DNA of 11,989 bases from Desulfobulbaceae bacterium (lineage in GTDB: Bacteria > Desulfobacterota > Desulfobulbia > Desulfobulbales > Desulfocapsaceae). The stretch spans positions 1 to 11,989 of the forward strand of contig JAIRRG010000228.1 in the NCBI GenBank assembly GCA_031256095.1. The letters run 5' to 3'. The notes beneath the pieces were generated by a model that saw only the letters and a program-made list of their open reading frames with translations, had not been told where the DNA came from and searched no databases. Each line of letters opens with the position of its first letter. The stretch's first letter is position 1. The position numbers were made by a program, and so were the translations under genes. Positions 1-6,965 of this stretch are shown in pieces.

Positions 1-1219
1 AATCTTCCTGGAATTCACGGCCGGCGATCTGCACATAAATGCCGAGCGGCAGGACTTCTCCCTCCTTCAGGTCGGCGATATCCTTACCGACAACCGTGAC
101 CTTGCCGTCTTCAATCTCGCCCATCTCGGCCATTTTCACCAACTCGGTGCACTGGGTCTTGCCGCCGCCCATCTGGCAGTAGAGATCGCCGCCGCGCACG
201 CGCTCGCCCTCAAAAGCCGGGCCGAAGGCCATCGGAATGTCAATCTTGGTGACGTTGACCTTGAGGCCGCGCACCTCGATGGATTTCTGGCAGATTTCGC
301 TATGGGGCACGTTGGCGATGACATGCTCGTAGGTACAGATACCGGTCGGTAGAATCTCCGGAATGTCGGTGTCGGCCAGGGTCGGGAAACCCCAGTTGAC
401 GGCGCCGGCGGCGGCCACCGCCCACTCGGTGCCGACATCGCCCAAGGCGTTGACGAAGGCGAAGATACGGTTCTTGTTATACATCAGCATACGGCGATAG
501 TCGCCCGGCTGCACGCCGCCAAAGGCCATGGCGGCGCGGTTGGCGAAGCCCAAGGCGAAGACCGCCGAGGAAATATCCGGGCCAAACGGCACGATGCGGG
601 TATTCCAGCCGACCTGCATTCCAGCTTCGAGACACTGCTGGATGATGGTCTTGCCGTTGTGGTTGGCGGCGCAGAAGATGTAGAGCGATTTGGTTTGATA
701 GTCCTCGACGATCTTCTTGGCGGTTTCCGCATCCGGAGCAGCGCCGACGATGGCGGCGAAACCGGGAGCGGAACCGTCAACAAACTCGACGCCGCGCTTA
801 CGCAGGATGGTGTCGTCGGCCGGGCCGACCCACAGTTTGCCGGCTTCGATATCCGGGTCTTCCTGGGCGATGTAGAAATCCGGCTCGCGCAGGATGCGTA
901 GCGCCTCTTTGATTTCATAGGCGAAGATGCCGGCCATGCCGGCGTCGAGCAACGGCCCGAGATAAGGCAGGTTATTGGTGTTTTTGATATGCGGCGGCAA
1001 CAGGCCGCGCGCGAACTTCATCGGTTTGAGCAGATCTTCCAGGGTCTCGCACTTCATGCCGGTCAGCGAATAGATAACCGGCAGATAGTAGGCGGTATTC
1101 GGGAAACCGATCTTGGTCGACGCGCTGTGGCTTTCCAGGGCGCGATTCAATTCGCCCTCGACCTGGGCGACCACCTGATAGCCGCCCTGTATGGCGGCAA
1201 ATGCGACTAATTTCGACAT
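1..1219 (-). CDS. acsB: Acetyl-CoA synthase, CO-methylating subunit AcsB (5' part, runs off left edge)
   Basis: This is the first 406 codons of the enzyme that condenses CO, the methyl group of the corrinoid iron-sulfur protein and CoA into acetyl-CoA. The reading frame is open to base 1. The translation begins MSKLVAFAAIQGGYQVV and carries the family segments FPNTAYYLPVIYSLTG (residues about 36-51), FGGVQPGDYRRM, INFGPAF-like IPMAFGPAFEGE, and DLYCQMGGGKTQCTEL. I recognise these from the N-terminal half of bacterial AcsB, whose N-terminal domain contacts CO dehydrogenase and which archaeal CdhC lacks. The ATG at 1219 has AGGAGG five bases upstream, and the gap to the cooS stop is 44 bases, so the two genes are very likely cotranscribed. 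The Ni-Ni-Fe4S4 A-cluster cysteines lie in the C-terminal third, which is outside the window, so catalytic integrity cannot be judged. Confidence 0.95.
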   Translation of the reverse strand, partial: MSKLVAFAAIQGGYQVVAQVEGELNRALESHSASTKIGFPNTAYYLPVIYSLTGMKCETLEDLLKPMKFARGLLPPHIKNTNNLPYLGPLLDAGMAGIFAYEIKEALRILREPDFYIAQEDPDIEAGKLWVGPADDTILRKRGVEFVDGSAPGFAAIVGAAPDAETAKKIVEDYQTKSLYIFCAANHNGKTIIQQCLEAGMQVGWNTRIVPFGPDISSAVFALGFANRAAMAFGGVQPGDYRRMLMYNKNRIFAFVNALGDVGTEWAVAAAGAVNWGFPTLADTDIPEILPTGICTYEHVIANVPHSEICQKSIEVRGLKVNVTKIDIPMAFGPAFEGERVRGGDLYCQMGGGKTQCTELVKMAEMGEIEDGKVTVVGKDIADLKEGEVLPLGIYVQIAGREFQED

Positions 1220-1263
1220 GCGTTCCTCCTCGCTGATATATCTCGTATAAGGGATGGTATGAT

Positions 1264-3288
1264 TTATTCAACAGCCAGAGCCTGACGGGCGGCCATATCC
1301 ATCAGCACCCGCTCGCGGGCCTTGTCGATACCCAGCGCTTTGCGCTTCTTGTCAATATGCGCGATGATCTTGTGCGCATGTTTGATCGGATCGGGTTCAC
1401 AATCCCACATGCCGCCGTAGATGTTCTCCATATCCTTGCAAAGATAGTTTTTGAAGGTCGGAGCGCCTTCCCACGGCATACTATAGCCAAATACCGTGTA
1501 AACACCGGAGGCGACGAAGTACTGACCGATACAGATGGCCTTCTCGCTCATCCACTCCGGCGCCGAGCCAGCCGCTGGCAGGTCGGTGATGTCTTTGCCC
1601 AGGCCGCCCGCTTTCACCACCTCGGTGGCGGCCAGCAGGATACGGCTGTTGTCAACGCAGGAACCGAGATGCAGTATCGGCGGAATACCCACGGTTTCGC
1701 AGACTTCGGCCAAGCCGGGGCCGCAGTAGACGGCGGCGGCGGAAGGAGTCAAGAGGCCGTGCATACCAGCGGCGATGGCATTACAGCCGGTGGTCAGAAC
1801 AAGAACGTCGTTCTTGATCAGTTCCTTCATAATGGTGATGCCTTCCTCGTTGTGAACAGTACGGGCATTGTTGCAGCCAACGATACCGGCCAGACCACGG
1901 ATACGGCCATTGATGATGTTGTCGTTCAGGGTGTAGTAATCGCCGCGGAAGGTGCCGCCAAGATGATAGCGGATCGACTCGACGCCGAAACCGGCAATCT
2001 GCTGCGCCTTGTACTGCGGAATCATGACTTCGGCGCGACGGTTATTGTAGTTGTCAATCGCCATCTTGACGATGCGCTTGGCGTCATCCATGGCATAGCG
2101 CTCGTCGAATTGAATGTGAATGACGTTCTCCTGTTCCATGCGGGCGATGGGATGGGTGGTGATCAGCTTGGTGTGGAAGCATTTGGCGACGTTGGCCAAG
2201 TTCTGCATGACACACTGGACATCGACGACCATGGCGTCGCAGGCTCCCGTGATGATCGCCAGTTCCTGCTGCAGGAAGTTGCCGGCCGGCGGCACGCCAT
2301 GACGCTGCAAAATCTCGTTGGCGGTACAGCAGATGCCGCCTAACTGAATGCCTTTGGCGCCCTGCTGTTTGGCGTAGTCGATCAAGTCCTGCGACTGGGA
2401 GGCGGCGACGATCATATCAGAGAGCAGCGGCTCGTGGCCGTGGACGATAATGTTGACATGATCAGCCTTCATGATGCCCAAGTTGGCTTCGGACTGCAGC
2501 GGCGTCGGCGTGCCGAACATGATGTCCTGCAAGTCGGTGGCCATCATGGCGCCGCCCCAGCCGTCGGCCAGAGCGCAACGGGTGCCCTGTTTCATCAGGT
2601 TCTTGTAATCCTGATCGACGCCCATGTGGGTGCGGTGCATAATCTCGACGATCTCGCGATCAATGCTGCGCGGCATGACGCCAGTCGCCTTCCACTTTTC
2701 TTGCAACGGCTGTGGAGCGCGTTTCAAATAGTCCAGGAAACCATGGTCTTTGCCCCACTCGCGAACTGCCTTCTGGCCAACTTCCAAGGCGATCTCATTG
2801 ATATCACGGTCAAGAGCCCGGCCATCAACCTCGACGGTGGTGGCAACGCCGAAATGCGGCGCGATCGCCCGCAGCTTGATCGGATCCTTAATTTTGTAAT
2901 CTTTGGCATGACCTTTGGCCATGGCCAAAAAAGTCTCGGCGACGCCACGGCCATGATCAGAGTGGGCGGCGCAGCCGCTGGCGATCATACGCGCGAAGTT
3001 ACGGGCGGCGATGGTGTTGGCGGTGGCGCCGCACAGGCCCTTGCGGGTGTCTTCGCCCTGGATGCCGTCCTTCGGCAGCGGCAGGCGGCACGGCCCCATG
3101 GCGCAGTTTTTACAGCAAATACCCTGGATGCCGATGGCGCAGGGCTTCATGACATTGGCGCGGTCAAAAACCGTGTCAATTTTCAACTGCTGGGCGCGAC
3201 GGAGCATCTCCATCGTCGCCGGATCAATAGTCACCTCCGCAGGATCAACCTGCTTTGTTGCTTTCACTTCTTTATTTGCTTCCGCCAT
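1264..3288 (-). CDS. cooS: Anaerobic Ni-Fe carbon monoxide dehydrogenase catalytic subunit (CooS/AcsA)
   Basis: This 674-residue protein reversibly reduces CO2 to CO, which in this context is channelled to AcsB. By comparison with the Carboxydothermus CODH-II ligand set, every metal ligand appears intact. C50 and C58 would hold the D-cluster. C59, C62, C67 and C86 would hold the B-cluster. H285, C321, C359, C472, C502 and C544 would hold the Ni-Fe C-cluster, and K583 matches the active-site lysine. Conserved blocks include VHGHEPLLS, GGICCTANE, GCNNAR, TTGCNA and LGSCVDNSR. The loop between the last two B-cluster cysteines (67 to 86) is about five residues longer than in CODH-II. A GGAGG lies seven bases before the ATG. 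The gene sits between acsD and acsB, which supports the CODH/ACS (acsA) role over a free-standing CO-oxidising CODH. No cooC nickel insertase is visible. Confidence 0.97.
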   Translation of the reverse strand: MAEANKEVKATKQVDPAEVTIDPATMEMLRRAQQLKIDTVFDRANVMKPCAIGIQGICCKNCAMGPCRLPLPKDGIQGEDTRKGLCGATANTIAARNFARMIASGCAAHSDHGRGVAETFLAMAKGHAKDYKIKDPIKLRAIAPHFGVATTVEVDGRALDRDINEIALEVGQKAVREWGKDHGFLDYLKRAPQPLQEKWKATGVMPRSIDREIVEIMHRTHMGVDQDYKNLMKQGTRCALADGWGGAMMATDLQDIMFGTPTPLQSEANLGIMKADHVNIIVHGHEPLLSDMIVAASQSQDLIDYAKQQGAKGIQLGGICCTANEILQRHGVPPAGNFLQQELAIITGACDAMVVDVQCVMQNLANVAKCFHTKLITTHPIARMEQENVIHIQFDERYAMDDAKRIVKMAIDNYNNRRAEVMIPQYKAQQIAGFGVESIRYHLGGTFRGDYYTLNDNIINGRIRGLAGIVGCNNARTVHNEEGITIMKELIKNDVLVLTTGCNAIAAGMHGLLTPSAAAVYCGPGLAEVCETVGIPPILHLGSCVDNSRILLAATEVVKAGGLGKDITDLPAAGSAPEWMSEKAICIGQYFVASGVYTVFGYSMPWEGAPTFKNYLCKDMENIYGGMWDCEPDPIKHAHKIIAHIDKKRKALGIDKARERVLMDMAARQALAVE

Positions 3289-3354
3289 CTGAGATCCTCC
3301 CTATGTGTTGTTCACTCGATGTTCACGCTTTCGGAACAATTTTATAAAGGCTGA

Positions 3355-4890
3355 TTATCGCCTGTGAATACGGTCGAGATTTTCAAGAATCTTCTCGTTC
3401 TGGTTTTTCTGGACGCTGGCTGGAGTCATGCGGCCGGTGGCAACCGACGCTTCTTCTTCGACGACATGGCTCTGCGCCCGCTGCGCCCGGATGGCGGCTT
3501 CCTCGGCCTCACGCGCGGCATGGGCTTCGGCAGCGGCCTTCTTCTCTTCTTCGGCCTTGGCTTTGGCATCAGCGGCGGCCTGGGCTTCGGCATCGGCTTT
3601 AGCTTTCGCCTGAGCTTCGGCAGCGGCTTTGGCTTTCGCCTCGGCTTCGACTTTGGCTTTGGCTTCCGCTTCCGCCTTCACTTTAGCCTCATCGACTGCC
3701 GGAGCGGCGGCAGCGGCGGGCGCTTCCGCCTTCGGCGTGGCGGCTGCCGGTTTAGCCTCGGCCTTTGGCGCGGCGGCCGGTTTCGCTGCCGCGGGGGCGG
3801 CGGCGGGCGCGGCTTTTTTCGCCGCCGGTGCGGCGGCCTTCTTCTCTTCCTCGATGGTCAGGTCATAGGCCGGGGCGAGAGCGGCAAAATCGACGCTAGC
3901 CGCCGACAGGCGTTTATTCAGGCCGGCGACGCTCTGAAGCGAACCGCCATCAGCCATCGCCTTGATAAATTCGCGCACCATCCGTACCGCTTCCGGATGC
4001 CGCATAATCAAGATGTTCGAGCCGCTCATCAGATAAGAAACAGCGCCGACGGCTTCCAGCATGACGCCACGGCGTTCGGGGTCACCGAGAATCGGAGCGG
4101 CCTCAAGCGTCTGCTTGGCTTCTTTACACTTCCAGACCTCGTTGCCGAGGTTGCTGATCATCGGGAATTGCAGCTTTTCATCGCCCTGGGTCATGGCCGC
4201 CAGCGTCAGGCGCTCCATGACCGAATAGGAATATTCCAAGCCATAACCCAAACCACCGGTGGTCGGATCGACGACCAGACGATCCATCGGCATGCCGAGG
4301 TTTTCCAGCAGGATGTTGATCTGTTTGGCTAAATTGACATCAATCGGCGATGAGGCGATGACCGAATGGCCATAGCCCATGGCGGCGGCGCCGATGCCTT
4401 TGTAATTCTTCTCCTCAACCGGGCCAAGCAGCAGGTTTTCCCCCTGGCAGGCTTCGGCAATGGCCTTCAATGTCACTTCATCCTTGGCCGGCACGGCGCA
4501 ACCCCAGACGATCAGCGGTACTTTAATCGCGGCCAGCACCTTCTTGACGGTGGCGGCGGCCTCTTCCGGACTGGTGTTCTTGTCGTTCGGATCAGTGCTT
4601 TTCAGTTGCAGGACGATGGCGGCGGCGCCATAGTCTTCCACGCACTTCTTCGCCCAGGCGGCGGGATCGGCCAGCACATCCTTGAAGGGGGCAAGCGCCG
4701 GTTCCGCCCAGTCTTCCGGCGCCATGTCCCACACTTCCATGGCGATGATCGGCTTGTTCGGCATCGCGCCTTCAAAGGTGTAAAACGGGAAACAAGTCTC
4801 CCCGCCGACTTTCACCGCGCCAGCGCCCTTTCCGAGTGAAATCTCCTTAATTCCACCCACATAGGATTCCTTCTTTGTTACAAATGCCAC
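3355..4890 (-). CDS. acsD: Corrinoid iron-sulfur protein small subunit AcsD/CdhD with a long Ala/Lys/Glu-rich C-terminal extension
   Basis: This is the delta (small) subunit of the corrinoid iron-sulfur protein, which with AcsC carries the methyl group from methyltetrahydrofolate to acetyl-CoA synthase. Residues 1 to about 345 form the TIM-barrel-like family core, with ETCFPFYTFEGAMPNKP, AMEVWDM, DPAAWAKKCVEDYGA, VDPTTGGLGYGLEYSYS and SGSNILIMRHPEAV. The usual bacterial subunit ends near residue 310-325. This one continues to 511: an Ala/Pro/Lys-rich linker (about 351-400), an Ala/Glu/Lys-rich stretch likely to be helical (about 400-474), and a non-repetitive tail ending in NEKILENLDRIHRR. 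I chose the GTG at 4890 because GAGGAGG lies five bases upstream of it. The in-frame ATG at 4905 would put that Shine-Dalgarno sequence inside the coding region. The gap to cooS is 66 bases. The extension is unusual in composition, but the frame is clean. Confidence 0.93.
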   Translation of the reverse strand: MAFVTKKESYVGGIKEISLGKGAGAVKVGGETCFPFYTFEGAMPNKPIIAMEVWDMAPEDWAEPALAPFKDVLADPAAWAKKCVEDYGAAAIVLQLKSTDPNDKNTSPEEAAATVKKVLAAIKVPLIVWGCAVPAKDEVTLKAIAEACQGENLLLGPVEEKNYKGIGAAAMGYGHSVIASSPIDVNLAKQINILLENLGMPMDRLVVDPTTGGLGYGLEYSYSVMERLTLAAMTQGDEKLQFPMISNLGNEVWKCKEAKQTLEAAPILGDPERRGVMLEAVGAVSYLMSGSNILIMRHPEAVRMVREFIKAMADGGSLQSVAGLNKRLSAASVDFAALAPAYDLTIEEEKKAAAPAAKKAAPAAAPAAAKPAAAPKAEAKPAAATPKAEAPAAAAAPAVDEAKVKAEAEAKAKVEAEAKAKAAAEAQAKAKADAEAQAAADAKAKAEEEKKAAAEAHAAREAEEAAIRAQRAQSHVVEEEASVATGRMTPASVQKNQNEKILENLDRIHRR

Positions 4891-5015
4891 GTTTGCCTCC
4901 TCCATGCTGAGTTGTTGGTTTGACGAAGACCAAATTCTGCCATTCGCAAAGCGTTCCTAACTCCTAAAAACCACAACTATACTATTAAAAATGTGACCGC
5001 TTGCCGCTACTCGTG
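4891..5015 (-). other. acsD leader region, no gene
   Basis: This 125-base stretch separates the RACo-tail scar from acsD. It is AT-rich around 4960-4990, and the minus strand there reads TTTTTAATAGTATAGTTGTG. That contains a TATAGT that could serve as a -10 box, but I find no convincing -35 box at 16-18 bases. I see no terminator hairpin. A secondary promoter for acsD-cooS-acsB is possible but weakly supported. Confidence 0.25.
4896..4902 (-). promoter_or_regulatory. Shine-Dalgarno GAGGAGG that decides the acsD start
   Basis: GAGGAGG lies five bases before the GTG at 4890. It overlaps codons 2-4 of the longer ATG-initiated frame at 4905, so GTG is the better start. The neighbouring genes acsB and RACo copy 1 use the same five-base spacing. 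Confidence 0.75.
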
Positions 5016-5086
5016 TCACATTGGGTTGCCTGCCATCAATTTTTTCCGTGCCTCCAGCCTGTCGCGCAGGCGGGGAAATTGGGATA
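5016..5086 (-). pseudogene. Scar: duplicated 3' end of the RACo gene
   Basis: The minus strand encodes FPRLRDRLEARKKLMAGNPM followed by TGA, which is the last 20 or so residues of RACo (copy 1 ends FPRLRDRLEARKKLMTGNQM). At the DNA level about 59 of 65 bases match the 3' end of RACo copy 1 at 7384-7449, clearly more than the match to copy 2. No start codon or upstream RACo sequence remains. The fragment butts directly against the truncated start of an MRTL-type gene at 5098. It implies that an intact RACo gene once ended just upstream of acsD. Confidence 0.85.
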
Positions 5087-5190
5087 TAGCGTACGCATCA
5101 ATCTCTCACTATTCGCTTCCTTTGCCGCCGCTTCGTTCTGCTTTCTTAATTCCCCGTCCAAATTTTAAGCATTTATCTTTAATCATAAGA
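5087..5190 (-). pseudogene. Degenerate immunity-gene cassette: old 3' end, spacer and truncated MRTL start
   Basis: Reading on the minus strand, 5190 to about 5150 resembles the last codons of the two immunity-like genes (KDK then a decayed tail in place of KDKWSKPEQGN). About 5150 to 5099 resembles the 49-base spacer. The ATG at 5098 starts M-R-T-L and then runs straight into RACo 3'-end sequence out of frame and stops. The block aligns base for base, with scattered substitutions, to 5831-5930 and 6396-6495. It marks a former further copy of the array that was lost by deletion. Confidence 0.7.
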
Positions 5191-5196
5191 TTAGTT

Positions 5197-5835
5197 TTAA
5201 TTACTCGTTGTCTGGAATACGGCCAAGTTAGCAATCTTGCCATTATTCACTCGCACAGCCAAAAGAGAGACCCTGTCGTATTTATTGGACATAACCTTCC
5301 CGATATAGGGATAAAGCAACCAACCATCTTTCTGTGTTGATGGAGAACCAAAGAGCTTTTCAAGTTGACCTACGCTTGATCCAATCGATAGCGATCGATT
5401 CACCAGTATGGGTTGAAACCGGTCAGGCAGTTGTGGGCAATCGGCTGGCCTCTCTGAGCCAATAGCGGTACTAAGGAGAACGCTCGTGACGGCATGTTCG
5501 CTTCCTCCCATTTCTCCCGCAGACACCCAAATTCGCTCCGCCGTCCTACCGCTATAGCAAAGATAACTCTCGTAATCCCCGGCATCGCCTCTTTCGTGGA
5601 TGACACCAACACCAACTCGGTCTTTGATCTCTCGCAAAGTCGTTCGCTCCAGTTGAACGGGTAAGATTCCAAAAGTAACTTTTTTGACAGGCTGGTATGG
5701 AAAAGTCCATAATGACGAATCCAGATCATCAGGCGGTTCTGGAGGTTTGATATCGCTGCCTATCGCCCGCGTTATTGAGAATCCTTGAAGAAGGGCAAGA
5801 GCGATTCCAAACAACAAACATATTAGAGTACGCAT
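5197..5835 (-). CDS. Exported protein of unknown function, third gene of the immunity-like array
   Basis: This 212-residue protein begins MRTLICLLFGIALALLQGF, a clear Sec signal peptide (positive n-region, hydrophobic core at residues 4-19), so it should act in the periplasm. The mature part seems to hold two short related units: TTLREIKDRVGVG followed by an LCY strand at about residues 66-95, and SSVGQLEKLFGSPS followed by WLLYPY at about residues 154-173. This helix-then-strand pattern recalls BamE/SmpA-like repeats, but I cannot assign it to a family. Between them lies ISGEMGG-like VSAGEMGGSEHAVTSV. The start codon, Shine-Dalgarno sequence (GAGGGA) and first four codons are the same cassette that precedes the two immunity-like genes, although the rest is unrelated to them. 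A second, different immunity protein for the upstream toxin, or for a toxin since lost, is my best guess. Confidence 0.75.
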   Translation of the reverse strand: MRTLICLLFGIALALLQGFSITRAIGSDIKPPEPPDDLDSSLWTFPYQPVKKVTFGILPVQLERTTLREIKDRVGVGVIHERGDAGDYESYLCYSGRTAERIWVSAGEMGGSEHAVTSVLLSTAIGSERPADCPQLPDRFQPILVNRSLSIGSSVGQLEKLFGSPSTQKDGWLLYPYIGKVMSNKYDRVSLLAVRVNNGKIANLAVFQTTSN

Positions 5836-6960
5836 TAGTCCCTCACCACTCGCTTCCTTTGTTGCCAGCCCGCGTTTTATCCTTTTAATTTCCTTGTTCA
5901 GGTTTTGACCATTTATCTTTATTCGCCAAGGACTGTTTGATGTTTGCTAAACATTCTTGACGGATTTTTTCTTTTTTTGGGTCATTCATCGTGAATGAAC
6001 TTAAGGTGGCGATAGCGCGATTCATCCAGTCTTCCATTTCGTACTCTTGTGCTCCTTCCATAAAAGGGCGAGGACAAACATCCCGTATCTCATCAGTAAG
6101 CGGTATCTTATCGTGAGGAATTAAACTCAGAACATCAATAACAGCAATTGGTTGTGACGGAATTTTATCGCCCAATACAATTGTCCACATTTCTCCACTT
6201 CCTCCATCAGCCGTCTGCTTGAGTTTAAGCCATACGGAAATATTGTCGGATATATCTCGCGCGGCGCCATTCAAAATAAAACTGTTCGTTTTTATGTAAC
6301 TTCCAGTATCTTGAGGAGTAAAGTCTTTTGCATGAATTATATCAGCAGAGCAAAAGATAAGAACGGAAGATAGTAAACATATCAAAATTAGAGTACGCAT
6401 TAGTCCCTCACCACTCGCTTCCTTTGTTGCCAGCCCGCGTTTTATCCTTTTAATTTCCTTGTTCAGGTTTTGACCATTTATCTTTATTAGCCAAATCCTT
6501 TTTGATATTTTCTAAACATTCTCGGCGAATTTTTTCCTTTTTTGGATCATTCATGGTGAATGAACTTAAGGTAGCGATAGCACGATTCATCCAGGGTTCC
6601 ATTACATAGTCTGGCGTTCCTTCCACAAAGGGACGAGGACAAATAGCCTGTATCTCATAGATAAGAGGTATCTTATCATCAGGAATTAAACTGAGAACAT
6701 CAATAACACCAATTGGTTGTGACGGAATTTTATCACCCAATACAGTCCACCAGTCCTCTCCACTCGCACCATCAGCCGACTGCTTCAGCTTAAGCCATAC
6801 GGGAATATTGTCGGATATATCTCGCGCGGCGCCATTCAAGATGAAATTGTTCATTTTTTCATCATTTTCCATGTCTTGAAAAGTGGTATCTTTTGCATGA
6901 ACCATGTCAGTAGAGCAAAAGACAAGAACAGAAAATAGTAAATATATTAGAATTAGAGTA
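5831..6960 (-). repeat. Two tandem 565-base units carrying the immunity-like genes
   Basis: Unit one is 5831-6395 and unit two is 6396-6960. The start codons of the three MRTL genes at 6965 and 6400 are exactly 565 bases apart, and so are the stops at 6450 and 5885. About 100 bases spanning each gene end, the spacer and the next start are almost identical between 5831-5930 and 6396-6495, whereas the gene interiors have diverged to about 78% protein identity. A degenerate further copy of the junction block sits at 5094-5190. Confidence 0.85.
5885..6400 (-). CDS. Small exported protein, probable immunity protein (tandem copy 2)
   Basis: This 171-residue protein has a Sec signal peptide (MRTLILICLLSSVLIFC, likely cleaved after HA at residues 23-24; the LIFC is not a proper lipobox). 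The mature domain has two cysteines (C109 and C150) that could form a disulfide, the block FILNGAARDISDN at 41-53, and a conserved end KDKWSKPEQGN. About 133 of 171 residues match the copy just upstream. The differences concentrate at residues 21-38, 64-74 and 100-121, while both termini and the flanking spacer are nearly invariant. I recognise no named family. Export to the periplasm plus a position behind a DUF2778 toxin suggests a toxin-neutralising role. The gap to the next gene is 49 bases. The start has GAGGGA with the usual spacing. Confidence 0.8.
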   Translation of the reverse strand: MRTLILICLLSSVLIFCSADIIHAKDFTPQDTGSYIKTNSFILNGAARDISDNISVWLKLKQTADGGSGEMWTIVLGDKIPSQPIAVIDVLSLIPHDKIPLTDEIRDVCPRPFMEGAQEYEMEDWMNRAIATLSSFTMNDPKKEKIRQECLANIKQSLANKDKWSKPEQGN

Positions 6961-6965
6961 CGCAT
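6450..6965 (-). CDS. Small exported protein, probable cognate immunity protein (tandem copy 1)
   Basis: This 171-residue protein has a Sec signal peptide (MRTLILIYLLFSVLVFC, probable cleavage at VHA-KD). It is the first gene after the toxin. Its ATG overlaps the toxin stop (TAATG), and its Shine-Dalgarno sequence GGAGAGGGA lies inside the last codons of the toxin gene, so the two are almost certainly translationally coupled. That is typical of effector-immunity pairs. The mature domain shares FILNGAARDISDN, WLKLKQ, VLGDKIPSQPI, C109, the WMNRAIATLSSFTMNDPKKEKIR block and C150 with the downstream copy. Family assignment is unknown. The immunity role is inferred from location, coupling and periplasmic targeting. 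Confidence 0.82.
   Translation of the reverse strand: MRTLILIYLLFSVLVFCSTDMVHAKDTTFQDMENDEKMNNFILNGAARDISDNIPVWLKLKQSADGASGEDWWTVLGDKIPSQPIGVIDVLSLIPDDKIPLIYEIQAICPRPFVEGTPDYVMEPWMNRAIATLSSFTMNDPKKEKIRRECLENIKKDLANKDKWSKPEQGN

Noticed and set aside
972..1271. Minus-strand open frame of 99 codons overlapping the acsB start
   Set aside because: It is out of frame with AcsB. The AcsB frame starting at 1219 with AGGAGG gives a clear family match.
1357..2343. Long plus-strand open frame opposite cooS
   Set aside because: It mirrors the codon pattern of cooS, whose family ligands are all intact. No Shine-Dalgarno sequence or recognisable protein.
3364..4332. Plus-strand open frame rich in Gly/Phe/Leu opposite acsD
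   Set aside because: It is the antisense of the Ala/Lys/Glu repeat codons of the AcsD extension. The repetitive composition explains the lack of stops.
4993..5340. Plus-strand open frame of 115 codons over the scar region
   Set aside because: It crosses the RACo-tail scar, the degenerate cassette and the 3' end of the exported-protein gene in antisense. No coding features.
5885..6965. CRISPR-like or other short-repeat array
   Set aside because: The repeat unit is 565 bases and contains a full gene. It is a tandem gene duplication.
5885..6965. Lipoprotein status of the immunity-like proteins
   Set aside because: The cysteine near residue 17 is preceded by I/V-F, not a proper lipobox, and a better signal-peptidase I site (HA-K) follows.
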